From: Terfezia claveryi
Taxonomy: Eukaryota > Ascomycota > Pezizomycetes > Pezizales > Pezizaceae
Direction of reading: 5' to 3'
DNA length: 64,000 nucleotides
NCBI GenBank assembly: GCA_015179025.1
Contig: WHUX01000008.1
Location: forward strand, 248,001 to 312,000
Shown: piece after piece, positions 10,096-20,009 of the stretch
Layout: every line of letters starts with the position of its first letter
Numbering within the stretch: position 1 is the first letter of the stretch
Notes under the pieces: model-generated
Databases searched by the model: none
Seen by the model: only the letters and a program-made list of their open reading frames with translations
What the model was told of the DNA's origin: nothing
Made by a program: the position numbers and the translations under genes

Positions 10096-12783
10096 AATCA
10101 ACCGTAAATAACCAGAGCTAGTTTAGATATCGTAGATCAAGCCTGAGCAAAGTGAATCTCATTATGCAAAAATCTGATCCAAAGATAGTCTGGTTGGAGA
10201 GTGAATCAGACCTCATACTTGTGGTCCGTGTAATGAATCAGAGCTAGAATAGGCAATCCAGTTGTATAGAGGAAGGTGGAACTGGCGATATAGCCAAAGT
10301 AGAAAGCATACTAGAAAGCATATAGATTAGTAGAGTGGAGGTGTAAGAAAGCGGCTGGAGGTACCTGCATTAGAAAGCGGCTGGAGATACCTGGGTTAGA
10401 AAGCAAAGCGATATCCTATAACATATGCTAGAAGCAGCCAGATAGAGAAGCTAGAGCTGATAATGTGAGAGGCGGGAGAGTGCAAGTAGTGTAGCTAGGG
10501 TAGTGTAGCCAGAGCTGGCAGCTTCGGGAGCGCATAGGTATTGTAGCTAGAGCTTGCAGTACCGGGAGCGTGTAGGTAGTGTAGCCAGAGCTGGCAGTAC
10601 CGGAAGCGCGTAGGTAGTCCTGAAAGCTCGTAGGTTAGCAGTAGAATTGGAGAAGCGTGAATAGGTAGTAGTAGTAGTACCTGTAGCCAGAGCTGGTAGC
10701 CAGAGCTGGTAGCCAGAGCTGGCAGTACCGGAAGCGCGTAGGTAGTGTAGCCAGAGCTGGCAGTACCGGAAGCGCGTAGGTATTGTAGCCAGAGCTGGCA
10801 GCCTCGGGAGCGCATAGGTAGTCCTAAAAGCTCGTGGGTTAGCAGTAGAATTGGAGAAGCGTGAATAGGTAGTAGTAGTACCTGTAGCTAGAGCTGGCAG
10901 CTCCGGGAGCGCATAGGTATTGTAGCCAGAGCTGGAAGTACCGGGAGCGTGTAGGTAGTGTAGCCAGAGCTGGCAGTACCGGGAGCGCGTAGGTAGTGTA
11001 GCCAGAGCTGGCAGTACCGGAAGCGCGTAGATATTGTAGCCAGAGCTGGCAGCCTCGGGAGCGCATAGTAGTCCTAAAAGCTCGTGGGTTAGCAGTAGAA
11101 TTGGAGAAGCGTGAATAGGTAGTAGTAGTACCTGTAGCTAGAGCTGGCAGCTCGGGGAGCGCGTAGGTAGTGTAGCCAGAGCTGGCAGTACCGGGAGCGT
11201 GTAGGTATTGTAGCTAGAGCTTGCAGTACCGGGGGCGTGTAGGTAGTGTAGCCAGAGCTGGCAGCTCCGGGAGCGCATAGGTATTGTAGCTAGAGCTTGC
11301 AGTACTGGGAGCGTGTAGGTAGTGTAGCCAGAGCTGGCAGTACCGGAAGCGCGTAGGTAGTCCTGAAAGCTCGTAGGTTAGCAGTAGAATTGGAGAAGCG
11401 TGAATAGGTAGTAGTAGTAGTACCTGTAGCTAGAGCTGGTAGCTCCGGGAGCGCGTAGGTATTGTAGCCAGAGCTGGAAGTATCGGGAGCATGTAGGTAG
11501 TGTAGCTAGAGCTGGCAGTACCGGAAGCGCGTAGATATTGTAGCCAGAGCTGGCAGCCTCAGGAGCGCATAGTAGTCCTAAAAGCTCGTGGGTTAGCAGT
11601 AGAATTGGAGAAGCATGAATAGGTAGTAGTAGTACCTGTAGCTAGAGCTGGCAGTACCGGAAGCGCGTAGGTAGTGTAGCCAGAGCTGGCAGTACCGGAA
11701 GCGCGTAGGTAGTCCTGAAAGCTTGTAGGTTAGCAGTAGAATTGGAGAAGTGTGAATAGGTAGTAGTAGTAGTACCTGTAGCTAGAGCTGGCAGCTCCGG
11801 GAGCGCGTAGGTATTGTAGCCAGAGCTGGAAGTATCGGGAGCATGTAGGTAGTGTAGCCAGAGCTGGCAGTACCGGGAGCGTGTAGGTATTGTAGCTAGA
11901 GCTTGCAGTACCGGGGGCGTGTAGGTAGTGTAGCCAGAGCTGGCAGTACCGGGAGCGTGTAGGTATTGTAGCTAGAGCTTGCAGTACCGGGGCATGTAGG
12001 TAGTGTAGCCAGAGCTGGCAGTACCGGAAGCTCGTAGGTAGTCCTGAAAGCTCGTAGGTTAGCAGTAGAATTGAAGAAGCGTGAATAGGTAGTAGTAGTA
12101 CCTGTAGCCAGAGCTGGCAGAACCTAGGTCGTGATGCTGAAAGCTCGTGGATTAGCAGTAGAATCGGAGGGTGGGATTGGGGAGCATGGAATAGAAACCG
12201 TACTGGTGCCGAACTGGTTCCGAACCGGCAGAGCCTGGGTGAGCGCCGTGAGTAGTGGAGGGTGCCGTAAGTATGAAGGGTGCCGTGAGTAGTGAGTGCC
12301 GTGAGCATGAAGGGTGGGTGCCGTGAGTAGTGAGTGCTGTGAGCGTGAAGGGTGGGAGCAGTATGCTGCTACGCGTGGTGCTGAGTACGCTGGGGGGTAT
12401 GCTGTGCTGGGGATGCAGGGAGACTAGATGCAGGGTACGCTGGTTATGCTGGCTGCTGGCTATGCATGGTATGCTGGCTATGCCGGCTATGCATGGTATG
12501 CTGCTATGCCGGCTATGCTGGTGTGATTGTATGCGCATCGAGCTGTTAGAGGTGGCTTACCTAAGTATGCTGGCTTCTATACTGCTGCGCGTGGAAGCGC
12601 GTGAATATAACGCGGGTTAGTCTAGTTGGCACAACGCGGGTATTTGGTTGTGTTGGTTAGAAAGGTTTAGTGTAGTCTGGTTGGGTTTAGTGTTGCTTTA
12701 GTGCTGTCGAATGTGATGGGAGTCTGCATGATGTCGATTTCAAATGTTATTTGCTACCCGGTGTCAATATCAAATGTTATCTC
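10096..12783 (-). repeat. Right terminal inverted repeat of the MULE
   Basis: Reverse complement of 5035-7890, from the segment shared with 7889 at its inner end to the terminal GTTATCTC. It is about 170 bp shorter because the minisatellite copy number differs. Positions 12620 and 12674 carry the TAGTCTGG-type motif mirrored from 5190 and 5137. Confidence 0.88.
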
Positions 12784-13089
12784 TTTGAGAAATATGTAAT
12801 AGTGGCCGTGTTAGGGCCGCTTTAAGTGAATTACGGGAGATACGAGATTTATTATGAGTGAGGAAGTAGCTGCTCGCCGTGCGAGCCTGGGGGATAGTGG
12901 AGCGGCAATCCGCTCTATATGATATGATCCCCTATCCCCCAAGGCTCGCACGACTCGATGCCTGCAATTACGGTTTATGGCCTAGCGCCCCATAGTAACG
13001 AAGCCTCTTGGCTTGCATGCTGCAAGGTCGTGCCAGACTAGCCCCCCGGTCGTGCTAGACTAAAACGACAGGGATCCTGAATCTTGGTA
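12784..13089 (+). repeat. Cassette spacer S2, right part, with long stem-loop
   Basis: Continues S2 after the MULE. A 20-bp stem (12878-12897 with 12932-12952, one bulged base) encloses an inner hairpin (12901-12914). Compared with S1, the outermost inner pair changes from G-C to A-T on both sides, a compensatory change. It ends at the TA (13088-13089) used by Tc1. Confidence 0.75.
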
Positions 13090-14467
13090 CAATCCCTACC
13101 CAAAAGTCTTGGTGAAACACAAATTTGAGCCGCTTGGCGGGACTCACTCAACGCTATTATACTCTCGTATTTATTAAATAATATGACAACGACATATCGC
13201 TTAGGTCTGAAATTAAAGTCAGAACAATAAGGGTATAGGAGAAATAGAAACCAAAATCTTAAGCAAAGAAAAAGAGAATTGAAGTAAAACCAAACAAACA
13301 AAATACATCTAATACCGAGTATACCAGCCCTTAGCAGCAATAACAGCGGCCACCCGGTTTGGCATGCTCCTCCACAATGACTCAAAGATAGACTCTGGAA
13401 TTGCTTCCCATGCTTCAGGCAAGACCTCAGCAAGCCTAGCACGAACAGCATCTGGCCCTCCAGGAGTATTGGCAATATCAGGGTACTTTGCATGAAGATA
13501 CCGTTTGAGATGAATCCAGACATGCTCAATGGGGTTAAGATCTGGACTATAGGGAGGGTGTCTATCGACTGAGAGGTCATGGAGCTTAAGGAACTCCTTA
13601 ATAATCTTGGCTGTATGGACTGGAGCATTGTCTTGTTGAAATTTCGCATTGCCAATAGTACGGTTGACATGTTTGATAACTGGGAGGAGGAGGACCTCAA
13701 GCAAGCGACGATAGATAGTAGCATTAACGGAACGCACAATCAGAGGTACAAATGTACCACGGTGCCTGCCCCAGAAGCACCCCCAGACCATCATAGAAAC
13801 GCCTTTTCCCTTAGGGACTGCATTAATATAGTCCTTATCCCACTTTTCCTCCGGTGTTCGAAAAACCCAAATTTGCCTTGTATGAGCTGACCTTTCTACC
13901 GTGCACTCATCACTCCAAATCGTACTTTCAAAGTCCTCAGCTGTCCAATCTTTTCTTTCTAATGCCCAAGCAAGTCTTTCCTTAGCTCTAGCCTCTGTTA
14001 GCTTCGGTCTCTTTTTTGCTAGCCACTTGCGTAGCCCATTCTCTCGGAGGTAGCGGTCCAGTGTATGCAAGGACACATGGGGGCAGCAATGTTGCTGAAT
14101 TTCTGCTCTAGTCCATGTTGGATTCTTCTTCACACATCGCATTATGCCCCTTCTATCCATCTTGCTGAGCTTTTTTGGTCTACCAGACCTAGGGGCATTT
14201 TCAGTAGACCCTCGCACTGCTGCCCGATCGAGGAAATTTCGGATCGTTGACCAAGGACGGCCAGAAATTTGGGAAATTAATGTTATAGTATACTGCAGGT
14301 GGAAGAGAACAAGGATAATCCCCTTCTCCACCGCAGTCATTTCTCGTCGTACGCCAGAAGCCATGGCTGATGTGCTACGGTCCTTGAAAGCACTCTGTGG
14401 TCGCTGAATTTACACTTCTTCCCCGCGCTGATCGGCATGTTTCACCAAGACTTTTGGGTAGGGATTG
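13090..14467 (-). mobile_element. Tc1-type transposon, apparently intact
   Basis: Perfect 29-bp terminal inverted repeats (13090-13118 and 14439-14467, beginning CAATCCCTACCC) are flanked by TA on both sides (13088-13089, 14468-14469). The 1378-bp element carries one uninterrupted transposase. Removing it rejoins the S2 spacer to match S1 at about 3745-3760. Confidence 0.95.
13309..14364 (-). CDS. Tc1-family transposase (DD34E)
   Basis: A 351-residue cut-and-paste transposase without introns. The first 110 residues form paired helix-turn-helix DNA-binding segments (with GRPKKLSK between them). The catalytic triad reads D152 (IWSDECTVE), D245 (QQDNAPVHTA) and E280 (PDLNPIEHVW), with exactly 34 residues between the last two. 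The length is normal for Tc1, no stop or frameshift interrupts it, and the inverted repeats are perfect, so this copy may be recent and active. Confidence 0.95.
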   Translation of the reverse strand: MASGVRREMTAVEKGIILVLFHLQYTITLISQISGRPWSTIRNFLDRAAVRGSTENAPRSGRPKKLSKMDRRGIMRCVKKNPTWTRAEIQQHCCPHVSLHTLDRYLRENGLRKWLAKKRPKLTEARAKERLAWALERKDWTAEDFESTIWSDECTVERSAHTRQIWVFRTPEEKWDKDYINAVPKGKGVSMMVWGCFWGRHRGTFVPLIVRSVNATIYRRLLEVLLLPVIKHVNRTIGNAKFQQDNAPVHTAKIIKEFLKLHDLSVDRHPPYSPDLNPIEHVWIHLKRYLHAKYPDIANTPGGPDAVRARLAEVLPEAWEAIPESIFESLWRSMPNRVAAVIAAKGWYTRY

Positions 14468-14469
14468 TA

Positions 14470-14722
14470 TATGTACCCGGGTTTTAGTCTGGTTGCACTA
14501 CCCCTCGTAGCCCGGGTTTCCCACCTTGTTTTATGAGTTTTGTTCTAGTCTTCTACGCTTCGCTCCGGTCCCTTCAGATCACGGGTCTCTCCAGGTATTT
14601 TGTTTTTGGTTGCGTTCAGACCGTATTTGCTAATTATTGATTGTAGAAGCAGATAAGGATTAATTAAGGTACGTTTCATTTTGATTTATGTGTCGGGGTA
14701 CTGATCGGTTAGCAGGTTTACG
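14470..14722 (+). promoter_or_regulatory. Leader of copy B
   Basis: This region corresponds to 3760-4015 upstream of copy A but is more diverged. It carries TAGTCTGGTTGCAC (from 14484). A 5' UTR intron, as suggested for copy A, is possible but I see no clear donor. Confidence 0.45.
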
Positions 14723-15481
14723 ATGGATGACGAGCAGCCAACTAAGAAGAGGAAGTTTCCATGGCAGAAGGCGTATTCAAAGATATCCCGACAAGAGATA
14801 GAGGAGAGGATAGGCATGACGATGAGAAGACTCGCTTCCACAGCGATTACAGTCGAGGAAATGCTGGTACAAGCGGGATATAACGTCAACGAAGAACATA
14901 AAGATACGAAAGAAGAAGTATACAAGGAAATCTGCCGGTACCTTAGGATCGAAGGGCATTATTGGATTTCCAGTACGGAGGCGAATATCAACGATTTAGT
15001 TTATGCTATCGTCAGTCCGGTCATCGATGATTTCATATCCAGAACTGGTCGAGATACAGTCCAGTTATACAGGGAAAGACAACTTGTCTCTGTTGATTCC
15101 AAGACGGGAGGATATGAAGAGTTTGTCGTCCTTGATAGGATCTCGGTCACCGAAGCAGAATATATCCTAATTATCGAAGCGAAAACGGTGTCACTTGGGG
15201 CAGCGATGGGTCAATGTCTTTTAGCGCTCAAAGATATGGGTGATAGCATCCACGGAGGTATTGTGTATGGGTTTGTTACTACTGGAGGTAGTTGGAGGAT
15301 GTTGAGTTACGATGGTCGGACGTTCAAAGTGACAGATAAAATTGAGGTGGTGTTTGATATAATGGCGAGAAATGATCAGACTAAGGAGAAATGGATGAAA
15401 GAGTTTTCAGTTTTGGTGGATTGCGTATATGCAGCGTTGAGTAGTGTGGGCAAAGCGAAGAAGGATGAGGTTTCAGGGTAG
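14723..15481 (+). CDS. Predicted PD-(D/E)XK nuclease-like protein, copy B (intact)
   Basis: A 252-residue protein, intact and intronless, of unrecognised family name. Residues 1-20 are acidic then basic (KKRK), possibly a nuclear localisation signal. Residues 20-80 are helical and charged. Residues 90-165 hold a core reading NDLVYAIVSPV, EEFVVLDRI (E132/E133, D138), then IEAK (E152, K154), then a helix with Q164, and GFVTTGGSWRML at 183-194. The acid / E-x-K / Gln order and the following G-W strand fit the PD-(D/E)XK fold, so DNA cleavage is a possibility, inferred only. Copy A and a relic at 39.8-40.0 kb belong to the same family, showing dispersal with the spacer repeats. Confidence 0.7.
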   Translation: MDDEQPTKKRKFPWQKAYSKISRQEIEERIGMTMRRLASTAITVEEMLVQAGYNVNEEHKDTKEEVYKEICRYLRIEGHYWISSTEANINDLVYAIVSPVIDDFISRTGRDTVQLYRERQLVSVDSKTGGYEEFVVLDRISVTEAEYILIIEAKTVSLGAAMGQCLLALKDMGDSIHGGIVYGFVTTGGSWRMLSYDGRTFKVTDKIEVVFDIMARNDQTKEKWMKEFSVLVDCVYAALSSVGKAKKDEVSG

Positions 15482-16120
15482 GTGTAATATCGGAGGTATA
15501 CGTATGTGGTTTTCGTTTAACGTTTGTTTAATTTTTTTGTGTAAATAATAGGGATTGCTTATTGATTGTCAATGTTATGTTATGTTTTGGGAAGTTTTTT
15601 ATTTGTTAATGGATTGTTCGTGATAGTTCTTGTTTCGGTTGTAATTTATTTTGTAGCGGTAGTGAATTCCTCGAGATTTATTTATTGTAGTGCCGGGGTG
15701 TCGGGGGGCTTGCCCCTGACATAGTGTCGAAGAAAAGTGTACTTCGTGAATTATGTAGTAGCGACCGTGTTAGGGCTGCTTTAATTACGGGAGGTACATC
15801 ATTTAGTGAGGAAGTAACTATGGGTGACGAGGTACACTTAGTCGTCGTGCGAGCCTGGGGAATAGAGGCGGCGATCGGACCCTAAAATTCCCTACCAAAA
15901 CGGTACCTCACACAAATAATAAATCTCTAACGAGAAACAAATATAAAATATAAATCTCAACTTCCAATACAAATATTAAATCTAAACAAATGGACGCGAA
16001 CAGACTGCGAGACCAGGATGAATTTTAGATCGTGCTGAGCAATGCTGACTTGGATAGTTCCAGCGGAGGGCTCCAGTCTATCATGCTTGGGTGGGTCAGT
16101 CCTCTCTGGGCTGGCTGGCT
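15482..16120. repeat. 3' flank of copy B, truncated spacer S3, then unique sequence
   Basis: 15605-15680 repeats the 3' flank of copy A. 15690-15878 is spacer S3, including the G/C hairpin (15699-15721) and the 5' arm of the large stem-loop. It ends abruptly inside the inner hairpin, which marks the broken edge of the array. The rest has no gene and is A/T-rich to about 16000. Confidence 0.7.
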
Positions 16121-16597
16121 ATGGCTGGTCTGCCAGAAAACTTACCTCCTCTCCTCAACACCTTTTCCCCACCATTCGATACGGATTGTTCACACTTACT
16201 TCTCAAATTCTCACGGGAAACACAACAACAGCAGCAGCCGGTACAGCCAGCCATTCTTCCTCAAGCACCTGTACCACTAGGCGTTCTGCTCTCTGAGTAC
16301 AGGCTGGGATACAGTAGGGAGGAGGACACTGAAGTAAGAACCACTCTCTACGTTATGCCTTCTACACTGTCGTAATTGACCTTTTCCTAGGTTCTGTTTA
16401 GTCTCGATCGTATCATACCCTGGTCATCACACTTCACAGCGATCTTCGTTTCACGATTAGCTATCGTCTGTCACCTTCCTTTGTCTGGAGAGCAGCATCC
16501 AGTGAAACCAAGGTTTGGGCACACAGGCAGCAAGGTCTCCCTCACACCCACCAAGACCGCAGCACGCCCCTCCTTCCATTTATTTCACACTGCCTAA
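16121..16597 (+). CDS. Hypothetical two-exon protein
   Basis: Unrecognised. Exon 1 is 16121-16333 from ATG (MAGLPENLPPLLNTF) and ends at a strong donor, GTAAGA. Exon 2 starts after CTTTTCCTAG at 16391 and stays open 68 codons to TAA 16595-16597. Joining them keeps the frame and gives 139 residues, with a Gln-rich stretch (about 34-43) and a basic C-terminal third. Support comes from the matched splice sites and two open exons. It could also be a 5' UTR frame of the forkhead transcript 460 bp downstream on the same strand. Confidence 0.4.
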
Positions 16598-17056
16598 CGG
16601 CTTCTTCCACCCCTCCCAAATCGAGAGCACCTTCTTAAACACCCTAGCAACCCTAACGTACGTTCGCCCTTTAGTCTTCCCCTCTCGGTAGATAACTTAC
16701 CCTCTTTTCCATACGGGAATCTGCATTCTTCAGAGTCACAGTCAAACTCGTTTGCTTTTACAATTCAATTCCAATCAGTAGCTCATCTGCCCTTTTTCTG
16801 CCATTGGATGGTACGCGTTTCTCTTTTTTTTCCCCATGTCTTTCGTCATTCCTTGGAATATACAGCTGCAAGCTTGGGGTGTTGCCGTTCCGCTTTACCC
16901 CACTAACGTCACCTTGACTGACTTGGAAATATATGCCACAGCTCCTTCAAACTTCGCCTCCTGAATTACTATATTGCGGTTAAGGGCAAAATAAAGTGAA
17001 TACCTTTCAATTAAGGACACGTGATATACAGCGCGTTTTACACTTGCGCCAGATTC
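16598..17056 (+). promoter_or_regulatory. Upstream region of the forkhead gene
   Basis: No ORF. Pyrimidine-rich stretches (16745-16850) are typical of fungal promoters. I see no clear TATA box. Confidence 0.35.
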
Positions 17057-19043
17057 ATGGCATCAGCGCGTCCAACTTCATTTACCCGTCACCACAAGAA
17101 CACCGGAGTTCTTAGGGACGTATTACCTTCACCAGCTTTGGGAGTATCCCAGGTATTGGAATTCGGTTCAAAGAAATTGGTGTTTCCCCAACCGTCCTCC
17201 GGGACATCGCCATCACCGTTAAAGCAAAAGGCTGCGGAACGGAAGGAGAAACCCCACCAACCTTTCACGAATGTCTTTGGAAACGCCGCTTCGCGCAGAA
17301 TAGTTAAGCCTCCGCCAACGAAACTGGCACCACCCTTAACCAAGTCTAGCTCAACTGATTCACTAATGAAGCGACCGCCTATTACAATCTTTGACACGGC
17401 ACTTCCTAACGTACTCAAGCGCACTTCACAGCCTGCGCTTTTCACATCGTTTCCTGCAACGAAATCCAATATAGGCAAAGAGAATATTGCCCCAGAGGGT
17501 TATACCAAGGATGGTTCTGGGTCAGTGCATGGGCACAGTAGGAACAGCAGTATGACAAAAGTCATGTCTCAGAAATATAAGGAGGTGTTACAGGAATCTT
17601 GTGGTCAAGCGAAAAAGGGAAAAGGGAAGACCATGCAATTATCACACCGTTCAATAACAGTCCCAGAACCTGAGGAGATGCCCACTGTCGATGATAACGG
17701 CAATAAACCACCATACAGCTATGCAACACTCATTGGCATGGCCATTCTACGTGCTCCTGGAAGGCGACTTACTCTTGCGCAAATCTATAAATGGATTTCG
17801 GAAACGTTTGCATATTACCGAACTTCTGACTCAGGATGGCAAAATAGCATCAGGCATAATCTGAGTTTGAATAAGGCCTTTGTCAAGCAAGAAAGACCAA
17901 AGGATGACCCAGGTAAGGGAAACTATTGGACAGTGGAAGCAGGGAGGAGTATCAATTTTTGAAGCAAAAGGGTGGAAGGAAATTGGCCTCAGGAAAGTTG
18001 AAAAAAGTCTCAAAGAGGGTTGGAAGTTCTAGAGTGGGCATACCCAAGGTGGAATTATTTGAGGCCCAGGCCGAACTTCCTGATCACTTAGAGCTTCCAC
18101 AGCCTGCGGAGAGCATTGATGGGAACGGACCAGAGGGTATATTGCAGCGGAGGGTTCTGACGAACGATTCCCTCATATCTTCAGACGCTACAGAGCTTGC
18201 AAGCCCCGAACCAAAGAGGACCCTTGACGACCCCTTTCGCCCAACATCGCCAATTCTTCAGCAGAAATCATCACCGCCTGCTGTTCTAACTATACATTCA
18301 TCACCGCCTTTCTCCGAGGCATTGCGCGAGCCATCCACGTCAATGTTTCCTCCACTGTCTCGCAAACGCAAGCCCTCACAAATGAACGACAGTGGCTATT
18401 TCTCTTCTCTTGAATCGTCAGTCTTACGTTCTATCCGAGAAGATGAAAGGCATAAGATAAAGAGAGGCCGCGCAGAGGAGGACATTGCTCGTATTAGGCA
18501 CTCTTCACACGAGACTCCCGCCGATAAATCGAATATAACAACAAATCCATCCTTTCTCATGTCATCTCCGTTGCGTGGGCATACCACTCAGAAATCGCTC
18601 CCGCCACTGACTCCTGCAACAACTCTTCGGCCACAGCGCCCACCAATGTCTGCGAGCCCGAACACCAATCTTCGCAGGCACAGGGATAGAATTAAGCAGC
18701 TTGTGGGATCTCCTCAACGAGATATTGAGGTATTGGAGGAGGATATCTGGGGCACAGCCTTCGTTACTGGGCTCAATGACAGCCCATGCAGTAGCCGAAC
18801 AGACGACAATGGCTTCACTGACACGTTGCTTAGTAAGGGATATTTTGGCTCCCCAGAAAGTGTATTGCACGGAAGGATCTTCGTCGAACGTTATTTGACC
18901 AGCTTAGCCCAGAGAAGGTTATGAAAGCCACAACAAAAACTCCACAGCCGGAAATTTTTAATGTCGTCAGGAACGGGTTCCAGCTGCTCCGCGATATTCA
19001 AGAAAAAGAAAATACTTCGCCAATCAAGAGGCGAGCCACTTAG
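17057..19043 (+). CDS. Forkhead transcription factor, HCM1/Sep1-like (two single-base frameshifts)
   Basis: Nuclear DNA-binding regulator; HCM1/Sep1 proteins control late-S to M-phase genes in yeasts. The start is ATG 17057 (MASARPTSF). The forkhead domain spans about residues 216-302: [24 protein letters not shown], then [15 protein letters not shown] and PGKGNYW. Long Ser/Pro-rich flanks follow, with many S/T-P sites (possible CDK targets). Two breaks interrupt it. One more G near 17939-17941 restores [15 protein letters not shown]. One more T near 18893-18895 restores [10 protein letters not shown] and carries the frame to TAG 19041-19043 (PIKRRAT), giving 662 residues. An intron cannot explain the first break without deleting the conserved GKGNYW. 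Conserved coding on both sides argues for assembly errors rather than a dead gene. Confidence 0.88.
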
Positions 19044-20007
19044 CTTCTTATTTTTCGACTACGAAACCAGCAAATATATCAACGATTCATGTCCTTGACG
19101 CCACTCCACTTTGCAGGTATGATACGAAATATGTAGTGTTTGTGTTTTTCACTTGATCAGCAGTATAATGACCGGGCACGAGGGTAATGATAATGGGATA
19201 CATGGTGCTGTTAAATTGTCCCGGTGGAAATCCAATGGGTTATTGTTGAGGGAGTGTTCTCTGGGAGTTTTTTGAGCGTTCGAAAGGAGTCAAGTTCGGT
19301 TTCCCGTCTTCCGCGATATCTCTTTTTGCTTTATAGTGCTTGATACTTACATTTTCTTTTATGGGCTGGCATCTGTTTTCGGTTTCGGTTTTGCTCATGT
19401 TGGGAAAAGGGCTGGATAAAAGGTAAGGGCTGGAGTGTAATGTTTTCCTTGTTTTAATGCTTGCTACGTATCGTTTCTTCTGGGCTGTTTCTTTGGGATA
19501 TCTTGAGTTATACTCGCATTCTGTACTTGGCAAAAAGGTGCTTAATCTTCCTTCATATGCCGCTTTTTTTTTTTTTTGGCTACTTTCATTCTGATGGATT
19601 TCGTGCTCTGTGGGCAGTTGGCTCTATTTGGTACCCCGGTGTTGAGTTGGCGTTCTCAATATCCCTATATAGTACTGTCATCACATTCTACCAACATTCC
19701 TTGTGTGTTTAATTCCTAATATCTGGCGGTTTGCTTTTGGACATTTCTTCTGCTTTGAGTTCCAGTTTTTGCTCCTTTTTTGCTCCTTTTTTGCTTCTGC
19801 TTTGGATAAGAGGAGGATTTGGCTGTGGTGGAGACATTTGGCAGGGTTGGGCCTGCTGGTTAAGGCTAGGTAGGGATTTGGGGGTGTATTTGCAGCAGCT
19901 GAATGTAGCATGTAGGAATGCAGTGAAATACTTGCTCTAATTCACACTGCTGACAGTGGTCACGTGGCTGGTGACCAGAATGCATATTGGTCTCGACTCA
20001 TACGGAG
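19044..20007. other. Intergenic
   Basis: 3' region of the forkhead gene and flank of the pogo element. T-rich on the + strand; no gene, RNA or repeat recognised. Confidence 0.55.
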
Positions 20008-20009
20008 TA

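Larger units (their letters stand above)
5035..12783 (+). mobile_element. MULE (Mutator-like) transposon with 2.7-2.9 kb inverted repeats
   Basis: The ends GAGATAACATTTGA and its complement lie at 5035 and 12783. A perfect 10-bp target duplication, TTTGAGAAAT, flanks them at 5025-5034 and 12784-12793. The inverted repeats run about 5035-7890 and 10096-12783. The transposase gene lies between them. Most of each repeat is a minisatellite of about 38 bp with higher-order blocks (separate entries). The insertion split a cassette spacer whose halves rejoin exactly across the element. Good agreement between the arms suggests a recent insertion or gene conversion between arms. Confidence 0.93.

Noticed and set aside
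3371..15878. Cassette repeats as LTRs of a retrotransposon
   Set aside because: The intervening genes show no gag, protease, reverse transcriptase or integrase, and the repeats do not begin and end as LTRs with a primer-binding site.
17908..17942. An intron in the forkhead domain from GTAAGG to GCAG
   Set aside because: It would delete the conserved GKGNYW and is only about 30 nt; a one-base loss explains the break.
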